Both the position numbers and the translations under genes were made by a program. Shown one piece after another: positions 17,099-26,556 of a DNA stretch of 40,211 nt. The stretch is from assembly GCF_029264495.1 (NCBI RefSeq), contig NZ_JARIBH010000058.1, positions 1-40,211 on the forward strand, given 5' to 3'. The DNA comes from Peptacetobacter sp. (GTDB lineage Bacteria > Bacillota > Clostridia > Peptostreptococcales > Peptostreptococcaceae). Every line of letters begins with the position of its first letter. Position 1 is the first letter of the stretch. Under the pieces are notes generated by a model. The model was not told the origin of the DNA. It searched no databases and saw nothing but the letters and a program-made list of their open reading frames with translations.

Positions 17099-19318
17099 TT
17101 ATTCTAGCACTCCTTCTCTTTTTATTGTATTTAGTTTGAAGGCTAGGTTTGAATATCTTGCGTTTACTCTATTATTTTGTATCATCTGTTTTAAATATTT
17201 TATATCCCCAACAAGAACAACTAGTTTTTTAGCTCTTGTTATAGCTGTATATAAAAGATTTCTCGATAATAACATAGGAGGTGCCCAAGATATAGGTATT
17301 ACTACTACAGGAAATTCACTTCCTTGGCTTTTATGAATAGTTGTACAGAAACTGTGGTCTAGTTCATCTAATTCTTCAAATTTATATTCTGCTATTTTTG
17401 AACCTTCAAACATAACGTATATAATTTTTTTATTCTTATCTATATAATAAATATATCCAATATCCCCATTATATATTCCTTCTCCACTTTCTGTTTCATC
17501 TTCATTTTTCCAACTTTTAGTATAATTGTTTTTTATTTGCATAACTTTATCTCCAACCCTAAATGTTCTTTTATTTAGATTTACTTCTATTTTTCTTTCC
17601 GAACATGGATTTAGATATTTTTGTAATATGATATTCATATTATTTACACCAATATCACCTTTTCTCATAGGACTTAATATTTGTATATCATCTAATGGGT
17701 CTACTTTATAAAATTTAGGTAGTCTAGTTTCTACTAGTCCAATTACAGTTTTTACTATTTCTTCATTTGTTTGAGCTTTTAAGAAGAAGAAATCTTTATT
17801 TTTTACATTTAAATATGGTGCTTCACCATGGTTTATTTTATGTGCATTTACTACAATCATACTCTCTTGAGCTTGTCTAAATACTTCATCTAATTTTACA
17901 ACTTTTATAACATCTGAATCTATTATATCTCTTAAAACATTTCCTGCTCCAACTGATGGTAGCTGGTCACTATCTCCAACTATTATAAGTCTAGTTCCTG
18001 GTTTTATAGCATTTATCAGACTATACATAAGAACTATATCTATCATTGATGCTTCATCTACTATTATTACATCTGCTTTTATAGGTTCATCTTCATTTTT
18101 AAAAAATATTAATTCATCATCAGAAGAATATCCCATTTCTAATAGTCTATGTATAGTTTTTGCATCTTCATTTGAAGTTTCACTCATTCTTTTAGCAGCT
18201 CTACCTGTTGGTGCAGCAAGTACAACCTCTTTTTTCCAACGCTTAAATATTTTTATTATTGTATTTATAGTTGTTGTTTTTCCTGTACCAGGACCACCAG
18301 TTATAACACTTACTCCATTTTTCAAAGCCTCTAAAACAGCTTCTCTTTGCTTATTTGCTAAATTTATCTTTTCTTCTTTTTCTACTTCATTGATATCTTT
18401 TTCTATATCTATATTTTTTTCTTTTTTAAACTTAAAACTCGCTAATTCAATTAATTTTTTACATACTCCGTTTTCTGCAAGATAATAATTCATAATATAT
18501 ACATTTAAATTGTTTCCAATTTTATCTAATTTTATTTTTTGAGCATATGCTAAATCAAGTAGACATTCGTCAATCTTTTCTATATCAACTCCAAGTAATT
18601 TCATAGCCTCATTTTCTACATCTTCTTCTGGTAAAAAAGTATGCCCTTCATTTAATGCATTTTTTAAGACAAATATTATTCCTTGATTTATTCTATCTTT
18701 AGATTCTCTATCTATTCCTATTTTTTGAGCTATATTATCTGCTATTTTAAATCCAATTCCTCTTATATCCTCTGCTAATCTATATGGATTTGATTTTATT
18801 AATTTCATCGCTCTAGAATTATATTTTTTATATATTTTTAAGCATAAATTAGGTGTTATTCCAAATGGAGCTAATTCAAGAATTATTTTTCTAAGTTCTC
18901 TGTCTTCTTCATAACTTTCTACTATCTGGGCCACTTTCTTTTTGCCTATACCATCTACTTCTTGAAGTTTTTCAGGAGAATTTTGTATTATATTTAATGT
19001 ATCGACACCAAATTTTTCTATTATTTTATTTGCCATTTTTTCTCCAATACCTTTTACCATACCTGATGATAGATATACTCTTATTCCTTCAACAGATGTC
19101 GGTGTTACAGGCATAAATGAACTTACTTCAAATTGGTTTCCGTAAATTTTATGTCTTCCCCATTTTCCTTCCACTTCTATTGTTTCACCAATTGAAAGAG
19201 TTGGCATACATCCTACTACTGTTATTTCTCCATCTTCATTTGTAAATTTTGCTATTGTGTACCCATTATCATCATTTTGAAAAACTATATCAGTTATTAG
19301 ACCTTCTATTCTCTCCAC
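17099..19318 (-). CDS. recD2: SF1B DNA helicase RecD2
   Basis: RecBCD-independent RecD-like 5'-3' helicase involved in DNA repair and replication-fork handling. Order of parts: N-terminal OB-like region (MERIEGLITDIVFQNDDNGYTIAKF), helix-hairpin-helix repeats (about residues 85-135: KGIGEKMANKI, VDGIGKKKVAQI), Walker A GGPGTGKT (341-348), DEASM (Walker B), GDSDQLPSVGAG, and the C-terminal motif VI region (LLYTAITRAKKLVVLVGD). 739 residues is usual. The start is GTG with AGAGGTGA just upstream. A consensus promoter precedes it by about 75 bases, and comFC follows without a gap, as in related Clostridia. Confidence 0.96.
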   Translation of the reverse strand: MERIEGLITDIVFQNDDNGYTIAKFTNEDGEITVVGCMPTLSIGETIEVEGKWGRHKIYGNQFEVSSFMPVTPTSVEGIRVYLSSGMVKGIGEKMANKIIEKFGVDTLNIIQNSPEKLQEVDGIGKKKVAQIVESYEEDRELRKIILELAPFGITPNLCLKIYKKYNSRAMKLIKSNPYRLAEDIRGIGFKIADNIAQKIGIDRESKDRINQGIIFVLKNALNEGHTFLPEEDVENEAMKLLGVDIEKIDECLLDLAYAQKIKLDKIGNNLNVYIMNYYLAENGVCKKLIELASFKFKKEKNIDIEKDINEVEKEEKINLANKQREAVLEALKNGVSVITGGPGTGKTTTINTIIKIFKRWKKEVVLAAPTGRAAKRMSETSNEDAKTIHRLLEMGYSSDDELIFFKNEDEPIKADVIIVDEASMIDIVLMYSLINAIKPGTRLIIVGDSDQLPSVGAGNVLRDIIDSDVIKVVKLDEVFRQAQESMIVVNAHKINHGEAPYLNVKNKDFFFLKAQTNEEIVKTVIGLVETRLPKFYKVDPLDDIQILSPMRKGDIGVNNMNIILQKYLNPCSERKIEVNLNKRTFRVGDKVMQIKNNYTKSWKNEDETESGEGIYNGDIGYIYYIDKNKKIIYVMFEGSKIAEYKFEELDELDHSFCTTIHKSQGSEFPVVVIPISWAPPMLLSRNLLYTAITRAKKLVVLVGDIKYLKQMIQNNRVNARYSNLAFKLNTIKREGVLE

Positions 19319-19393
19319 TTTATCACCTCTTATTTTACAAATTTATAAATTCATTCCCATATAGTTTTATTTTTAAAATTTCATATAAGTTTT

Positions 19394-19422
19394 ATTATAC
19401 TAATAGTATTACTTTTTTTCAA
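19394..19422 (-). promoter_or_regulatory. Sigma-A promoter of recD2-comFC
   Basis: TTGAAA (19417-19422), exactly 17 bases, TATAAT (19394-19399) on the minus strand; predicted leader about 69 bases. Stands just after the metK terminator. Confidence 0.65.
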
Positions 19423-19483
19423 ACAAGAGTTCGTATAAGTTTATGTATCTTATTAAAAATATTTTTAATCTCTTCATAAAAAA

Positions 19484-19517
19484 ATGCATACATTTAGAAT
19501 AAACTAAATGTATGCAT
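19484..19517 (-). terminator. Intrinsic terminator of metK
   Basis: A perfect 14-bp stem (ATGCATACATTTAG and its complement), 6-base loop, followed on the minus strand by seven T. It lies 21 bases past the metK stop. Confidence 0.88.
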
Positions 19518-19537
19518 AATATTTTCTCTATTAAGTA

Positions 19538-20728
19538 TTAAGCAAGAGCTTCTTTTTTAAGTATTTCTGCTTTATCTGTTCTTTCCCATGGAAGATCTAT
19601 ATCAGTTCTACCAAAGTGTCCGTAAGCAGCACACTGTTTGTATATTGGTCTTAAAAGATCAAGATCTCTTATTATTGCTCCTGGTCTTAAATCGAAGTGT
19701 TTATTAACTAATTCTACTAGTCTTTCTTCAGAAACTTTTCCTGTTCCAAATGTGTCTACAAATATAGATAAAGGTCTTGCTATACCTATAGCATATGATA
19801 ATTCTATTTCACATTTATCTGCAAGTCCTGCTGCTACTATATTTTTAGCTACATATCTTGCTGCATAAGCTGCTGATCTATCAACTTTTGTAGGGTCTTT
19901 TCCTGAGAAAGCTCCTCCACCATGTCTTGAATATCCACCATAAGTATCTATTATTATTTTTCTACCTGTAAGTCCTGTATCTCCCTGTGGTCCACCTACA
20001 ACAAATCTACCTGTTGGATTTATATAGAATAATGTTTCATCATCAAGAAGTTCTGCAGGTATAACTGCTTTTATTACATGTTCTATTAAATCTTTTCTTA
20101 TCTGTTCATTAGTTACTTCTTCACCATGCTGAGAAGATATTAATACAGTATGAACTCTAACTGGTTTATTATCTTCATATTCCACTGTTACCTGAGTTTT
20201 ACCATCTGGTCTTAAGTAATCAAGAAGTCCTGATTTTCTAACTTCAGTTAATCTTCTAGATAATTTATGCGCTAAAGATATTGGTAGTGGCATAAGTTCT
20301 GGTGTTTCATTACAAGCAAATCCGAACATTATACCCTGATCTCCAGCACCTACTTTTTCTATTTCTTCTTCTGTTACTTCTCCTGATTTACTCTCTAAAC
20401 CTTCATCAACACCCATAGCTATATCGCCTGATTGTTCATCTATAGATGTTATAACTGCACAAGTATCGCAGTCAAATCCATATTTAGCTCTTGTATAACC
20501 TATTTCTCTAACTGTTTCTCTTACTAATTTTGGTATATCAATATATGCTGATGTACTTATTTCTCCTGCTACAAGAACTAGTCCTGTTGTTACTGTTGTT
20601 TCACATGCAACTCTAGCTTTTGAATCTGCTTCTAGTAATGCATCTAATATTGAATCTGATATCTGGTCACATATTTTATCTGGATGTCCTTCAGTTACTG
20701 ATTCTGATGTAAATAAATGTCTTGCCAT
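19538..20728 (-). CDS. metK: S-adenosylmethionine synthetase
   Basis: Makes S-adenosylmethionine from methionine and ATP in the cytosol. The N-terminal [16 protein letters not shown] carries the ATP-binding His15, Asp17 and Lys18. Further marks are [10 protein letters not shown] (about residue 127) and the P-loop-like segment [19 protein letters not shown]. 396 residues is standard. The ATG has GAGGAGG 9 bases before it. A SAM-I riboswitch with terminator precedes it, so the product feeds back on its own transcription. Confidence 0.98.
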   Translation of the reverse strand: MARHLFTSESVTEGHPDKICDQISDSILDALLEADSKARVACETTVTTGLVLVAGEISTSAYIDIPKLVRETVREIGYTRAKYGFDCDTCAVITSIDEQSGDIAMGVDEGLESKSGEVTEEEIEKVGAGDQGIMFGFACNETPELMPLPISLAHKLSRRLTEVRKSGLLDYLRPDGKTQVTVEYEDNKPVRVHTVLISSQHGEEVTNEQIRKDLIEHVIKAVIPAELLDDETLFYINPTGRFVVGGPQGDTGLTGRKIIIDTYGGYSRHGGGAFSGKDPTKVDRSAAYAARYVAKNIVAAGLADKCEIELSYAIGIARPLSIFVDTFGTGKVSEERLVELVNKHFDLRPGAIIRDLDLLRPIYKQCAAYGHFGRTDIDLPWERTDKAEILKKEALA

Positions 20729-20837
20729 TTTCCTTTTCCTCCTCTTTTCTTTAATTTACCTTATTTATTTTTATCTTCCTAATAATAGATTTTCCTACAA
20801 TTATTGCCAATATAATATTAGCTTTTTTACAATAAAA

Positions 20838-20861
20838 AACCTCTTCACAAAAGAAGAGGTT
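20838..20861 (-). terminator. SAM-I expression-platform terminator
   Basis: AACCTCTTC / GAAGAGGTT stem with a 6-base loop and T run on the minus strand. TAACCTC of the 5' arm (20856-20862) can instead pair with GAGGTTA (20884-20890) at the 3' foot of the aptamer, giving an antiterminator. The two folds exclude each other. Confidence 0.88.
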
Positions 20862-20883
20862 AATTGTTCACAACTAATTAACG

Positions 20884-20986
20884 TAACCTCATCTTTCAGG
20901 ATAAATCCTGTAGGAATTAGCACCTTTTCCCTTTTGGGTGGTTGCTGGGCTTCGTAGGGCCTGTCCCTCAGCCACTCTTGATAAGG
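20884..20986 (-). ncRNA. SAM-I (S-box) riboswitch aptamer
   Basis: The minus strand shows the S-box signature: P1 strand CCTTATC, then AAGAGTGGCTGAGGGA, GGCCCTACGAAGCCC, GCAACC, AAGGTGCTAATTCC and closing GATGAGG. P1 pairs CCTTATC with GATGAGG with one wobble. SAM binding stabilises P1 and releases the terminator, so metK is switched off when SAM is high (known mechanism). Confidence 0.97.
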
Positions 20987-21021
20987 CAATCAAGATTTCG
21001 TCTATTTTTTTAACGAATTTA

Positions 21022-21050
21022 ATTTTATAATATATATTATTGTTTGTCAA
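21022..21050 (-). promoter_or_regulatory. Sigma-A promoter of the SAM-I/metK transcript
   Basis: Consensus TTGACA (21045-21050), 17 bases, TAAAAT (21022-21027) on the minus strand, about 36 bases before the aptamer. Confidence 0.7.
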
Positions 21051-21080
21051 TATAAAATTCAAACTTATATAATTCTTATT

Positions 21081-21509
21081 TTATTTTTCTGTTAAAGCAA
21101 ACATTAACTCGCCCTTACAAACTAATTCCCCATCAACATAAGCACAAGCATCTGCTTTACCAATATTTCTTTTTAGAGCCTTCATTTCTACTTCCATTTT
21201 TAATGTATCTCCAGGTCTAACTTCCTTTTTGAATCTAACTTTATCTATCCCTGCAAATACTCCTAATTTCCCTTTATTTTCGTCAATTGACATCATTGCA
21301 ACTGCACCTACTTGTGCCATAGCTTCTATTATTAATACGCCTGGCATAATAGGATATTCTGGGAAATGTCCTTGGAAAAATGGTTCATTTACTGTAACAT
21401 TTTTTATTCCAACAGCTCTTTTTCCTTCTTCTAATTCTATAATTTTATCTACTAGAAGAAATGGATATCTATGTGGAATTATTTCTTTTATTTGGTCTAT
21501 ATTAAGCAT
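21081..21509 (-). CDS. fabZ: 3-hydroxyacyl-ACP dehydratase FabZ
   Basis: Hot-dog-fold dehydratase of fatty acid synthesis (3-hydroxyacyl-ACP to trans-2-enoyl-ACP). It has [11 protein letters not shown] near the start, the catalytic His48 in [15 protein letters not shown] and Glu62 in LIIEAMAQ. 142 residues is usual. CAGGAGA precedes the ATG by about 6 bases. It follows the MreB-family gene by 43 bases and is separate from any fab cluster in view, the arrangement also known beside mbl in Bacillus. It is probably the last gene of the murA/mbl/fabZ group; no clear terminator follows. Confidence 0.97.
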   Translation of the reverse strand: MLNIDQIKEIIPHRYPFLLVDKIIELEEGKRAVGIKNVTVNEPFFQGHFPEYPIMPGVLIIEAMAQVGAVAMMSIDENKGKLGVFAGIDKVRFKKEVRPGDTLKMEVEMKALKRNIGKADACAYVDGELVCKGELMFALTEK

Positions 21510-21552
21510 ACTATCTCCTGACTTTTTACTAATAGTACTTTTTTATTATTAT

Positions 21553-22596
21553 CTATTTTTCTTCCGCTGGAACTGATTTAAAAGATCCACCAGTTTTTAA
21601 TATATCAAGTGATCCAAGTGCTGCTCCTGTACCTGTTGCGACACAAGATAATGGATTTTCAGCTATTCTAACTTTTATTCCTGTTCTCTGTTCTATTTTT
21701 TTATCAAGACCATATAATAATGATCCTCCACCTGTCATAACTATTCCTGATTCACTTATATCTGCTGCTAATTCTGGTGGTGTTTTTTCAAGTACTGAAT
21801 GAGTTGTAACAACTATCTGTTCTACACATTCATCAAGTGCTTCTAATGTTTCAGAAGAACTTATTTCTACTGTACATGGAAGTCCTGTTATCTGATTTCT
21901 TCCTGTAACTTTCATGAATTTTTCTTCTTCTCTTTTATATGCACTACCTATCTCTATTTTAACTTTTTCTGCTGTTCTTTCACCTATTATTAAATTGTGC
22001 TGTTTTTTCATATATTTTGTTATAGCATCATCGAATTTATCTCCACCCATTTTTATTGAGTCACTTACAACAGCTCCTCCAAGAGATATTACTGCTATAT
22101 CTACAGTTCCTCCACCGATATCTATAACCATATTTCCACTTGGTTCTCCAATTTCAATTCCTGCACCTATAGCTGCTGCTATTGGTTCTTCTATAACATA
22201 GACTTCTCTAGCTCCAGCCTGTTTAGTTGCATCTTCAACTGCTCTTTTTTCTACTTCTGTAACTCCTGTTGGTACACAAACCATTATTCTAGGCATTACA
22301 AATTTTCCAAAGCCTTTTTTTTCAACTATTTTTTCAACAAAATATTTTAACATTTTTTCAGTTGTATTGTAGTCAGAAATAACACCATCTCTAAGAGGTC
22401 TTATTGCTGATATATTTGCAGGTGTTCTACCTATCATTCTTTTTGCTTCATGTCCAACTGCTAATATTTCATTTGTTTTATTATCTATTGCAACTACTGA
22501 AGGTTCTTCAAGTACTATACCTTTATCACTAACATATACTAAAACATTTGCTGTTCCTAAATCTATCCCTATATCAACACCAGATACTTTTGCCAT
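21553..22596 (-). CDS. mbl: MreB/Mbl-family cell shape actin homologue
   Basis: Actin-fold ATPase that forms membrane-associated filaments directing lateral wall synthesis. It has phosphate-1 DIGIDLGTANVLVYV (residues 8-22), the EEPIAAAIGAGI segment, phosphate-2 MVIDIGGGTVDIAVISLGG and the adenosine motif GIVMTGGGSLLYGLDK. 347 residues is normal. AAAGGAG sits 9 bases upstream of the ATG. There is no mreCD next to it. The murA and fabZ neighbours match the mbl locus of Bacillus more than the mreBCD locus, hence the symbol, which is tentative between mbl and mreB. Confidence 0.94.
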   Translation of the reverse strand: MAKVSGVDIGIDLGTANVLVYVSDKGIVLEEPSVVAIDNKTNEILAVGHEAKRMIGRTPANISAIRPLRDGVISDYNTTEKMLKYFVEKIVEKKGFGKFVMPRIMVCVPTGVTEVEKRAVEDATKQAGAREVYVIEEPIAAAIGAGIEIGEPSGNMVIDIGGGTVDIAVISLGGAVVSDSIKMGGDKFDDAITKYMKKQHNLIIGERTAEKVKIEIGSAYKREEEKFMKVTGRNQITGLPCTVEISSSETLEALDECVEQIVVTTHSVLEKTPPELAADISESGIVMTGGGSLLYGLDKKIEQRTGIKVRIAENPLSCVATGTGAALGSLDILKTGGSFKSVPAEEK

Positions 22597-22659
22597 TTCA
22601 AAAACTCCTTTGTATTTTAAATTTAAATTTTATTATTATTTCTATTTATTACAAATTCA

Positions 22660-22668
22660 ATTATATCA
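22660..22668 (-). promoter_or_regulatory. Extended -10 promoter before mbl
   Basis: TGA-TATAAT on the minus strand, about 64 bases before the mbl start, with no convincing -35. Suggests that mbl-fabZ can be transcribed apart from murA. Confidence 0.4.
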
Positions 22669-22719
22669 TATTTTTATCTATTACTATATATATTTAATTA
22701 CAACATTAATAGACATAGA

Positions 22720-23973
22720 CTATTCTTCAATAATTTCTATGTTTCCACCTAATGCTCTTATTTTTTTATCTATATCAACATATCCTCTTTGTATATGATA
22801 TATTTCACCTATCTGAGTTTCTCCTTCTGCTATAAGTCCACATAGTATAAGTGCTGCCCCTGCTCTAAGGTCTGTAGCATTTACTTTTGCACCATATAGT
22901 TTTTCTACACCATTGACTATAGCACTTCTTCCTTCTATTTTTATGTCAGCACCCATTCTATTAAATTCTGCAACATGCATAAATCTATTTTCAAATACAG
23001 TTTCTATAACAACTGCTGTTCCATTTGCTATTGTAAGCATTGCCATAAATTGAGCCTGTACATCTGTTGGGAATCCTGGATGTGGTAGAGTTTTTATATC
23101 TATAGGTTTTAATGTTTCTGGACCTATTACTCTAACTGCATTGTCCATTTCAATTACTTGACATCCCGCTTCTCTTAATTTTGCTACAATAGGTTTTAAA
23201 TGTTCCATTAATACATTTTCAACAACTATATCACCTTTTGTCATTGCTGCTGCAACCATATATGTTGCTGCTTCTATTCTATCAGGTATTATTGTATGTT
23301 CTGCACCTTTTAACTCTTTAACACCTTTTATTTTTATTGTATTTGTTCCTGCACCTTTTACATTTGCACCCATTTCATTTAAGAAGTTTGCTAAGTCAAC
23401 TATTTCTGGTTCTTCTGCTGCATTTTCTATTATAGTTGTTCCTTCTGCTAATGCTGCTGCCATCATTATATTTTCAGTTGCTCCAACTGATGGGAAGTCA
23501 AGATATAATTTATTCCCTTCTAATTTTTCTGCTTTTGCTTCTACAAATCCATGGTCTATTTCTACTTCTGCACCTAATGATTTGAATCCTTTTAAATGTA
23601 AATCTATTGGTCTAGTCCCTATAGCACATCCTCCAGGCATAGATATTTTTGTCTGATTAAATCTAGCAAGTAAAGGTCCCATTACTAAGAAAGATGCTCT
23701 CATTTTTCTTACTAATTCATATGGAGCTTCACAAGTAGTTATATTGCTTGCATCTACTGTTAGAGTTGTTCCTTCATATGTAACATCTGCTCCTAAATGT
23801 CTTAAAAGGTCTGATATTACATGAACATCTCTAAGATTAGGTACTCCTTTTAAAACTGATTTTCCATCTGCAAGTAATGTTGCAGCAATTATTGGTAGTA
23901 CTGCATTTTTTGCTCCATCTATTTTAACTGTTCCTTTTAAAGGATTGCTTTTCTTTACGATTATTTTTGGCAT
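22720..23973 (-). CDS. murA: UDP-N-acetylglucosamine 1-carboxyvinyltransferase MurA
   Basis: First committed step of peptidoglycan synthesis: adds enolpyruvate from PEP to UDP-GlcNAc. It has the substrate lysine K22 (DGAKNAVLP) and the catalytic loop [16 protein letters not shown] with Cys116, the residue alkylated by fosfomycin in sensitive enzymes. The inside-out alpha/beta repeats span 417 residues. GAGGAGA lies 7 bases upstream of the ATG. Firmicutes usually carry two murA copies; this is the one linked to the MreB-family gene. The sporulation genes often found between the two are missing here. Confidence 0.97.
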   Translation of the reverse strand: MPKIIVKKSNPLKGTVKIDGAKNAVLPIIAATLLADGKSVLKGVPNLRDVHVISDLLRHLGADVTYEGTTLTVDASNITTCEAPYELVRKMRASFLVMGPLLARFNQTKISMPGGCAIGTRPIDLHLKGFKSLGAEVEIDHGFVEAKAEKLEGNKLYLDFPSVGATENIMMAAALAEGTTIIENAAEEPEIVDLANFLNEMGANVKGAGTNTIKIKGVKELKGAEHTIIPDRIEAATYMVAAAMTKGDIVVENVLMEHLKPIVAKLREAGCQVIEMDNAVRVIGPETLKPIDIKTLPHPGFPTDVQAQFMAMLTIANGTAVVIETVFENRFMHVAEFNRMGADIKIEGRSAIVNGVEKLYGAKVNATDLRAGAALILCGLIAEGETQIGEIYHIQRGYVDIDKKIRALGGNIEIIEE

Positions 23974-24275
23974 ATTATTTCTCCTCTAATTCATTTCATC
24001 TATTTTCATTTATCAATTTACTATTTTATCTCTTATCAATTTTGATATTTTTTAATAATTATTCTATATAAATTCAACTTAAATACAATAAATCTCTTTT
24101 TATCTTTATTGTATTCTTTATTATATAATACTTCTATAAAAATTTCATTAGTATTGCTTAGTTTGTAACTTTTTTTAATCAATCAAATAGTCTTAATTTT
24201 TTATAATTTTTTAATTCAAATTTTAAATACCTTATCAATTATATCACTTTATGTAAACTTTATGAATATAGAATA
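23974..24275. other. AT-rich intergenic region upstream of murA
   Basis: About 300 bases without a convincing gene. It must hold the murA promoter, but several TATAAT- and TTGAAT-like strings compete (for example a TATAAT on the minus strand near 24121-24127) and none stands out. Confidence 0.5.
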
Positions 24276-24318
24276 ACAAAAAAAGACTGTATTTTTATAA
24301 ATACAATCCTTTTTTGTT
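24276..24318 (-). terminator. Intrinsic terminator of manO
   Basis: Long imperfect stem (AACAAAAAA... against ...TTTTTTTGTT, with an inner TTGTATTT/AAATACA-type helix) and a T-rich tail, directly after the manO stop. Confidence 0.78.
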
Positions 24319-24321
24319 ATT

Positions 24322-24696
24322 TTACTTTATTCTAAATAGTCTTTTTAATCCTCTTCCTACTACTTGAAAGAAAGTTAATGATTTTACTAATCTTTCAGAT
24401 TCTATATATTTATTTATAGCTCTTAATGTAGCTTTATTATCTCTTGTAGAGAATGTAAATGTCCCATTTTCTTTTGTTACAATTGCAAATCTAGATATCC
24501 ATTTACCTTTAAAATTTACAGAACCCATAATATAATTTATCTCTTCCCATGGTATTTGAATATAATCATTTATATTTTTTTCATTATAAAATTCAAACGC
24601 TTTATCACCAATCATAACATTTCCATAACTTGCAAGTCCTAAAAAGGATGTTGCTGGTACAGTATAATCTACTTTTGTATTTAGTGATTGTGCCAT
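24322..24696 (-). CDS. manO: DUF956 / ManO-type protein of mannose PTS operons
   Basis: Small protein of 124 residues without membrane segments. It matches DUF956, a family found at the end of mannose-class PTS operons in Listeria, lactic acid bacteria and Clostridia. Recognisable stretches are VDYTVPATSFLGLASYGNVMIGDKAFEFYN (cited piecewise: a GYGNV/ASYGNV core near residue 27) and IPWEEINYIMGSV. A regulatory role on the man operon has been suggested for ManO; the mechanism is not shown by sequence. It has AAGGAGG before the ATG but no separate promoter, and a terminator lies between it and IID, so its level probably depends on read-through. Confidence 0.85.
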   Translation of the reverse strand: MAQSLNTKVDYTVPATSFLGLASYGNVMIGDKAFEFYNEKNINDYIQIPWEEINYIMGSVNFKGKWISRFAIVTKENGTFTFSTRDNKATLRAINKYIESERLVKSLTFFQVVGRGLKRLFRIK

Positions 24697-24724
24697 AAAA
24701 GAACCTCCTTAATTATAGTAAATT

Positions 24725-24756
24725 AAAGAAAAGCTCAGATAACTGAGCTTTTCTTT
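24725..24756 (-). terminator. Intrinsic terminator between IID gene and manO
   Basis: A 14-bp stem (AAAGAAAAGCTCAG and its complement), 4-base loop, T-rich tail on the minus strand. It ends just 12 or so bases before the manO ribosome site, so it can set a high PTS to ManO ratio. Confidence 0.82.
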
Positions 24757-24781
24757 CTAAATATTTATTATAAATATTTTA

Positions 24782-25699
24782 TTACATTATTCCTACAAGA
24801 TGACCAAGTATACCAACTACGAATAATGCTACGATTATTACTATTGGAGATACTTTTTTCTTTAATAACTGGCAGCATAATAATGTTAATAATAAAGCTG
24901 CTAATCCAGGTATTAACTGATCTAAGTTTCCTTGTAAAGTAGTTACTTTTACTGCATCTAATGCATTTGCACCTAATGAATTGTACATTGATAGTGCTTG
25001 TTTTATACCTTCTGTTCCTGCTGGTAAACTAGCCCAATCTATATAAGCACCTTCAGATTGAGTAACTTGAGATACTATAGGAGTAAATGAAATACTTACC
25101 CAACGCTGAACTAGAGAACCTATTATGAACATACCAAGGATTGACGCTCCCTGAGTTATTTTTCCTAATAATCCACCTGATAAATCTTGTGCTATTGAGT
25201 TACCAACTTTGTATCCGAATTCCTGAGTATACCATAAGAATGCTATACGTATTATATTCCATGCTAAGAAGAATATTAATGGTCCTACTATATTACCACT
25301 TAATGCAAGAGATGCACCTAATGCACCAAGTATTGGTCTTAGTGTGAACCAGAATACTGGATCCCCTACACCTGCTAGAGGTCCCATCATACCAACTTTA
25401 ACACCCTGTATTGCCTGGTCATTTATTTCAGCACCATTAGCTCTTTCTTCTTCTAATGCTAATGTAACCCCCATAACTGGAGCTGATACATATGGATGTG
25501 TGTTGTAGAATTCCATGTGTCTTTTTAAAGCTTCACACTGGTCTTCTTTATTTGTGTATAATTTTTTGATTGCTGGTATCATTGAGTAACACCAACCACC
25601 ATTTTGCATACGTTCATAGTTCCATGAACCTTGAAGGAACTGATGACGCCAAGCTACAGACATACGATCTTTTTTACTTAATGTTTTTCTTTCTGCCAT
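24782..25699 (-). CDS. manZ: PTS mannose-family transporter subunit IID
   Basis: Membrane subunit that with IIC forms the sugar channel of a mannose/fructose/sorbose-class PTS. The cytosolic N-terminus has LSKKDRMSVAWRHQFLQGSW and NYERMQNGGWCYSMIPAI (about 15-45), then the GVKVGMMGPLAGVGDPVFWFTLRPILG-type loop and membrane helices, one at the very C-terminus (KKVSPIVIIVALFVVGILGHLVGIM region). The frame opens at a TTG, but AAGGAGG stands 8 bases before the internal ATG chosen here, giving 305 residues. It is 20 bases after IIC. IIC/IID pairs of this class are also known receptors of class IIa bacteriocins. Confidence 0.96.
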   Translation of the reverse strand: MAERKTLSKKDRMSVAWRHQFLQGSWNYERMQNGGWCYSMIPAIKKLYTNKEDQCEALKRHMEFYNTHPYVSAPVMGVTLALEEERANGAEINDQAIQGVKVGMMGPLAGVGDPVFWFTLRPILGALGASLALSGNIVGPLIFFLAWNIIRIAFLWYTQEFGYKVGNSIAQDLSGGLLGKITQGASILGMFIIGSLVQRWVSISFTPIVSQVTQSEGAYIDWASLPAGTEGIKQALSMYNSLGANALDAVKVTTLQGNLDQLIPGLAALLLTLLCCQLLKKKVSPIVIIVALFVVGILGHLVGIM

Positions 25700-25719
25700 T
25701 TTTCTTTCCTCCTTCAAGA

Positions 25720-26535
25720 TTAATATTCGTTTAATATATCACCTAATGGGTCTCCAGAGCCACCAACTCCGTTACCACCATTACCGCCATTTTCTTTTAG
25801 TCCTAAGTATATTAGAGCTAATGCAACACCTATTGCACCTAATGCTATAAGTGTTAACTGATTTATAGCAGCTAAAACAAATCCTAATGCAAAGAATGGC
25901 CATGTTTCTTTTGTTGACATCATGTTTATAACCATTGCATAACCAACTGCAGCAACCATTCCTCCACCTATTGTCATACCTGTTGCTAACCATTCAGGCA
26001 TTGAGTTTAATACATTTGTTACAACTGTTGCTGGAACGAAACAAAGTGCAGCTGCTGGTATAGCTATTCTTATACCTTGTAGTAATATAGCTATTATCTG
26101 CCACATTTCTATTGAACGCATATTTCCTTTTTCTGCTGCTGCATCCATGAAATGAACTATTGGTATTGTTAATGTACGACATATCATAGTTAAGAATAAT
26201 CCTGCTACTGATAATGGTATAGCAACAGCTATAGATGTAGATATTGCGTTCTGTACATTAGTTGTACCACCATTTAATCCTAAAACCATTATAATTGCAG
26301 ATGCAACTGAAGCTAGTGCAGCATCTGGTGCAACTGCCGCACCAACGTTTGCCCAACCTAAAGCTATCATCTGTAGTGAACCACCAAGGATAACTCCTTC
26401 AGTTAAATGTCCACTTACTAATCCTATTAATGTACATGCCACTAGAGGCTGATGGAACTGGAACTCATCTAGTACACCTTCCATACCTGCTAGCAAGGCA
26501 ACGACAATTATTAAAAGTACTGTTATCATTGACAT
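25720..26535 (-). CDS. manY: PTS mannose-family transporter subunit IIC
   Basis: Polytopic membrane subunit that binds and moves the sugar. The start MSMITVLLIIVVALLAGMEG and FHQPLVACTLIGLVSGHLTEGVILGG are typical of IIC of the mannose class. The protein ends in a Gly/Asn-rich cytosolic tail (NGGNGGNGVGGSGDPLGDIL), as in several Firmicute ManY/ManM proteins. 271 residues, normal. GAGGAGG lies 10 bases before the ATG. Sits between IIAB and IID; all three plus manO form one operon. Sugar preference (mannose, glucose, glucosamine and others) cannot be fixed from sequence. Confidence 0.96.
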   Translation of the reverse strand: MSMITVLLIIVVALLAGMEGVLDEFQFHQPLVACTLIGLVSGHLTEGVILGGSLQMIALGWANVGAAVAPDAALASVASAIIMVLGLNGGTTNVQNAISTSIAVAIPLSVAGLFLTMICRTLTIPIVHFMDAAAEKGNMRSIEMWQIIAILLQGIRIAIPAAALCFVPATVVTNVLNSMPEWLATGMTIGGGMVAAVGYAMVINMMSTKETWPFFALGFVLAAINQLTLIALGAIGVALALIYLGLKENGGNGGNGVGGSGDPLGDILNEY

Positions 26536-26556
26536 AAATTTATATCCTCCTCGCCT

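Noticed and set aside
20801-20989. A 62-codon minus-strand frame over the metK leader
   Set aside because: It coincides with the SAM-I riboswitch and its terminator, which explain the sequence fully.
23974-24275. Specific murA promoter
   Set aside because: Several partial matches compete in very AT-rich sequence, and none has both elements well placed.
25781-26182. Two short minus-strand frames inside the IIC gene
   Set aside because: They are alternative-frame shadows of the conserved IIC coding sequence.
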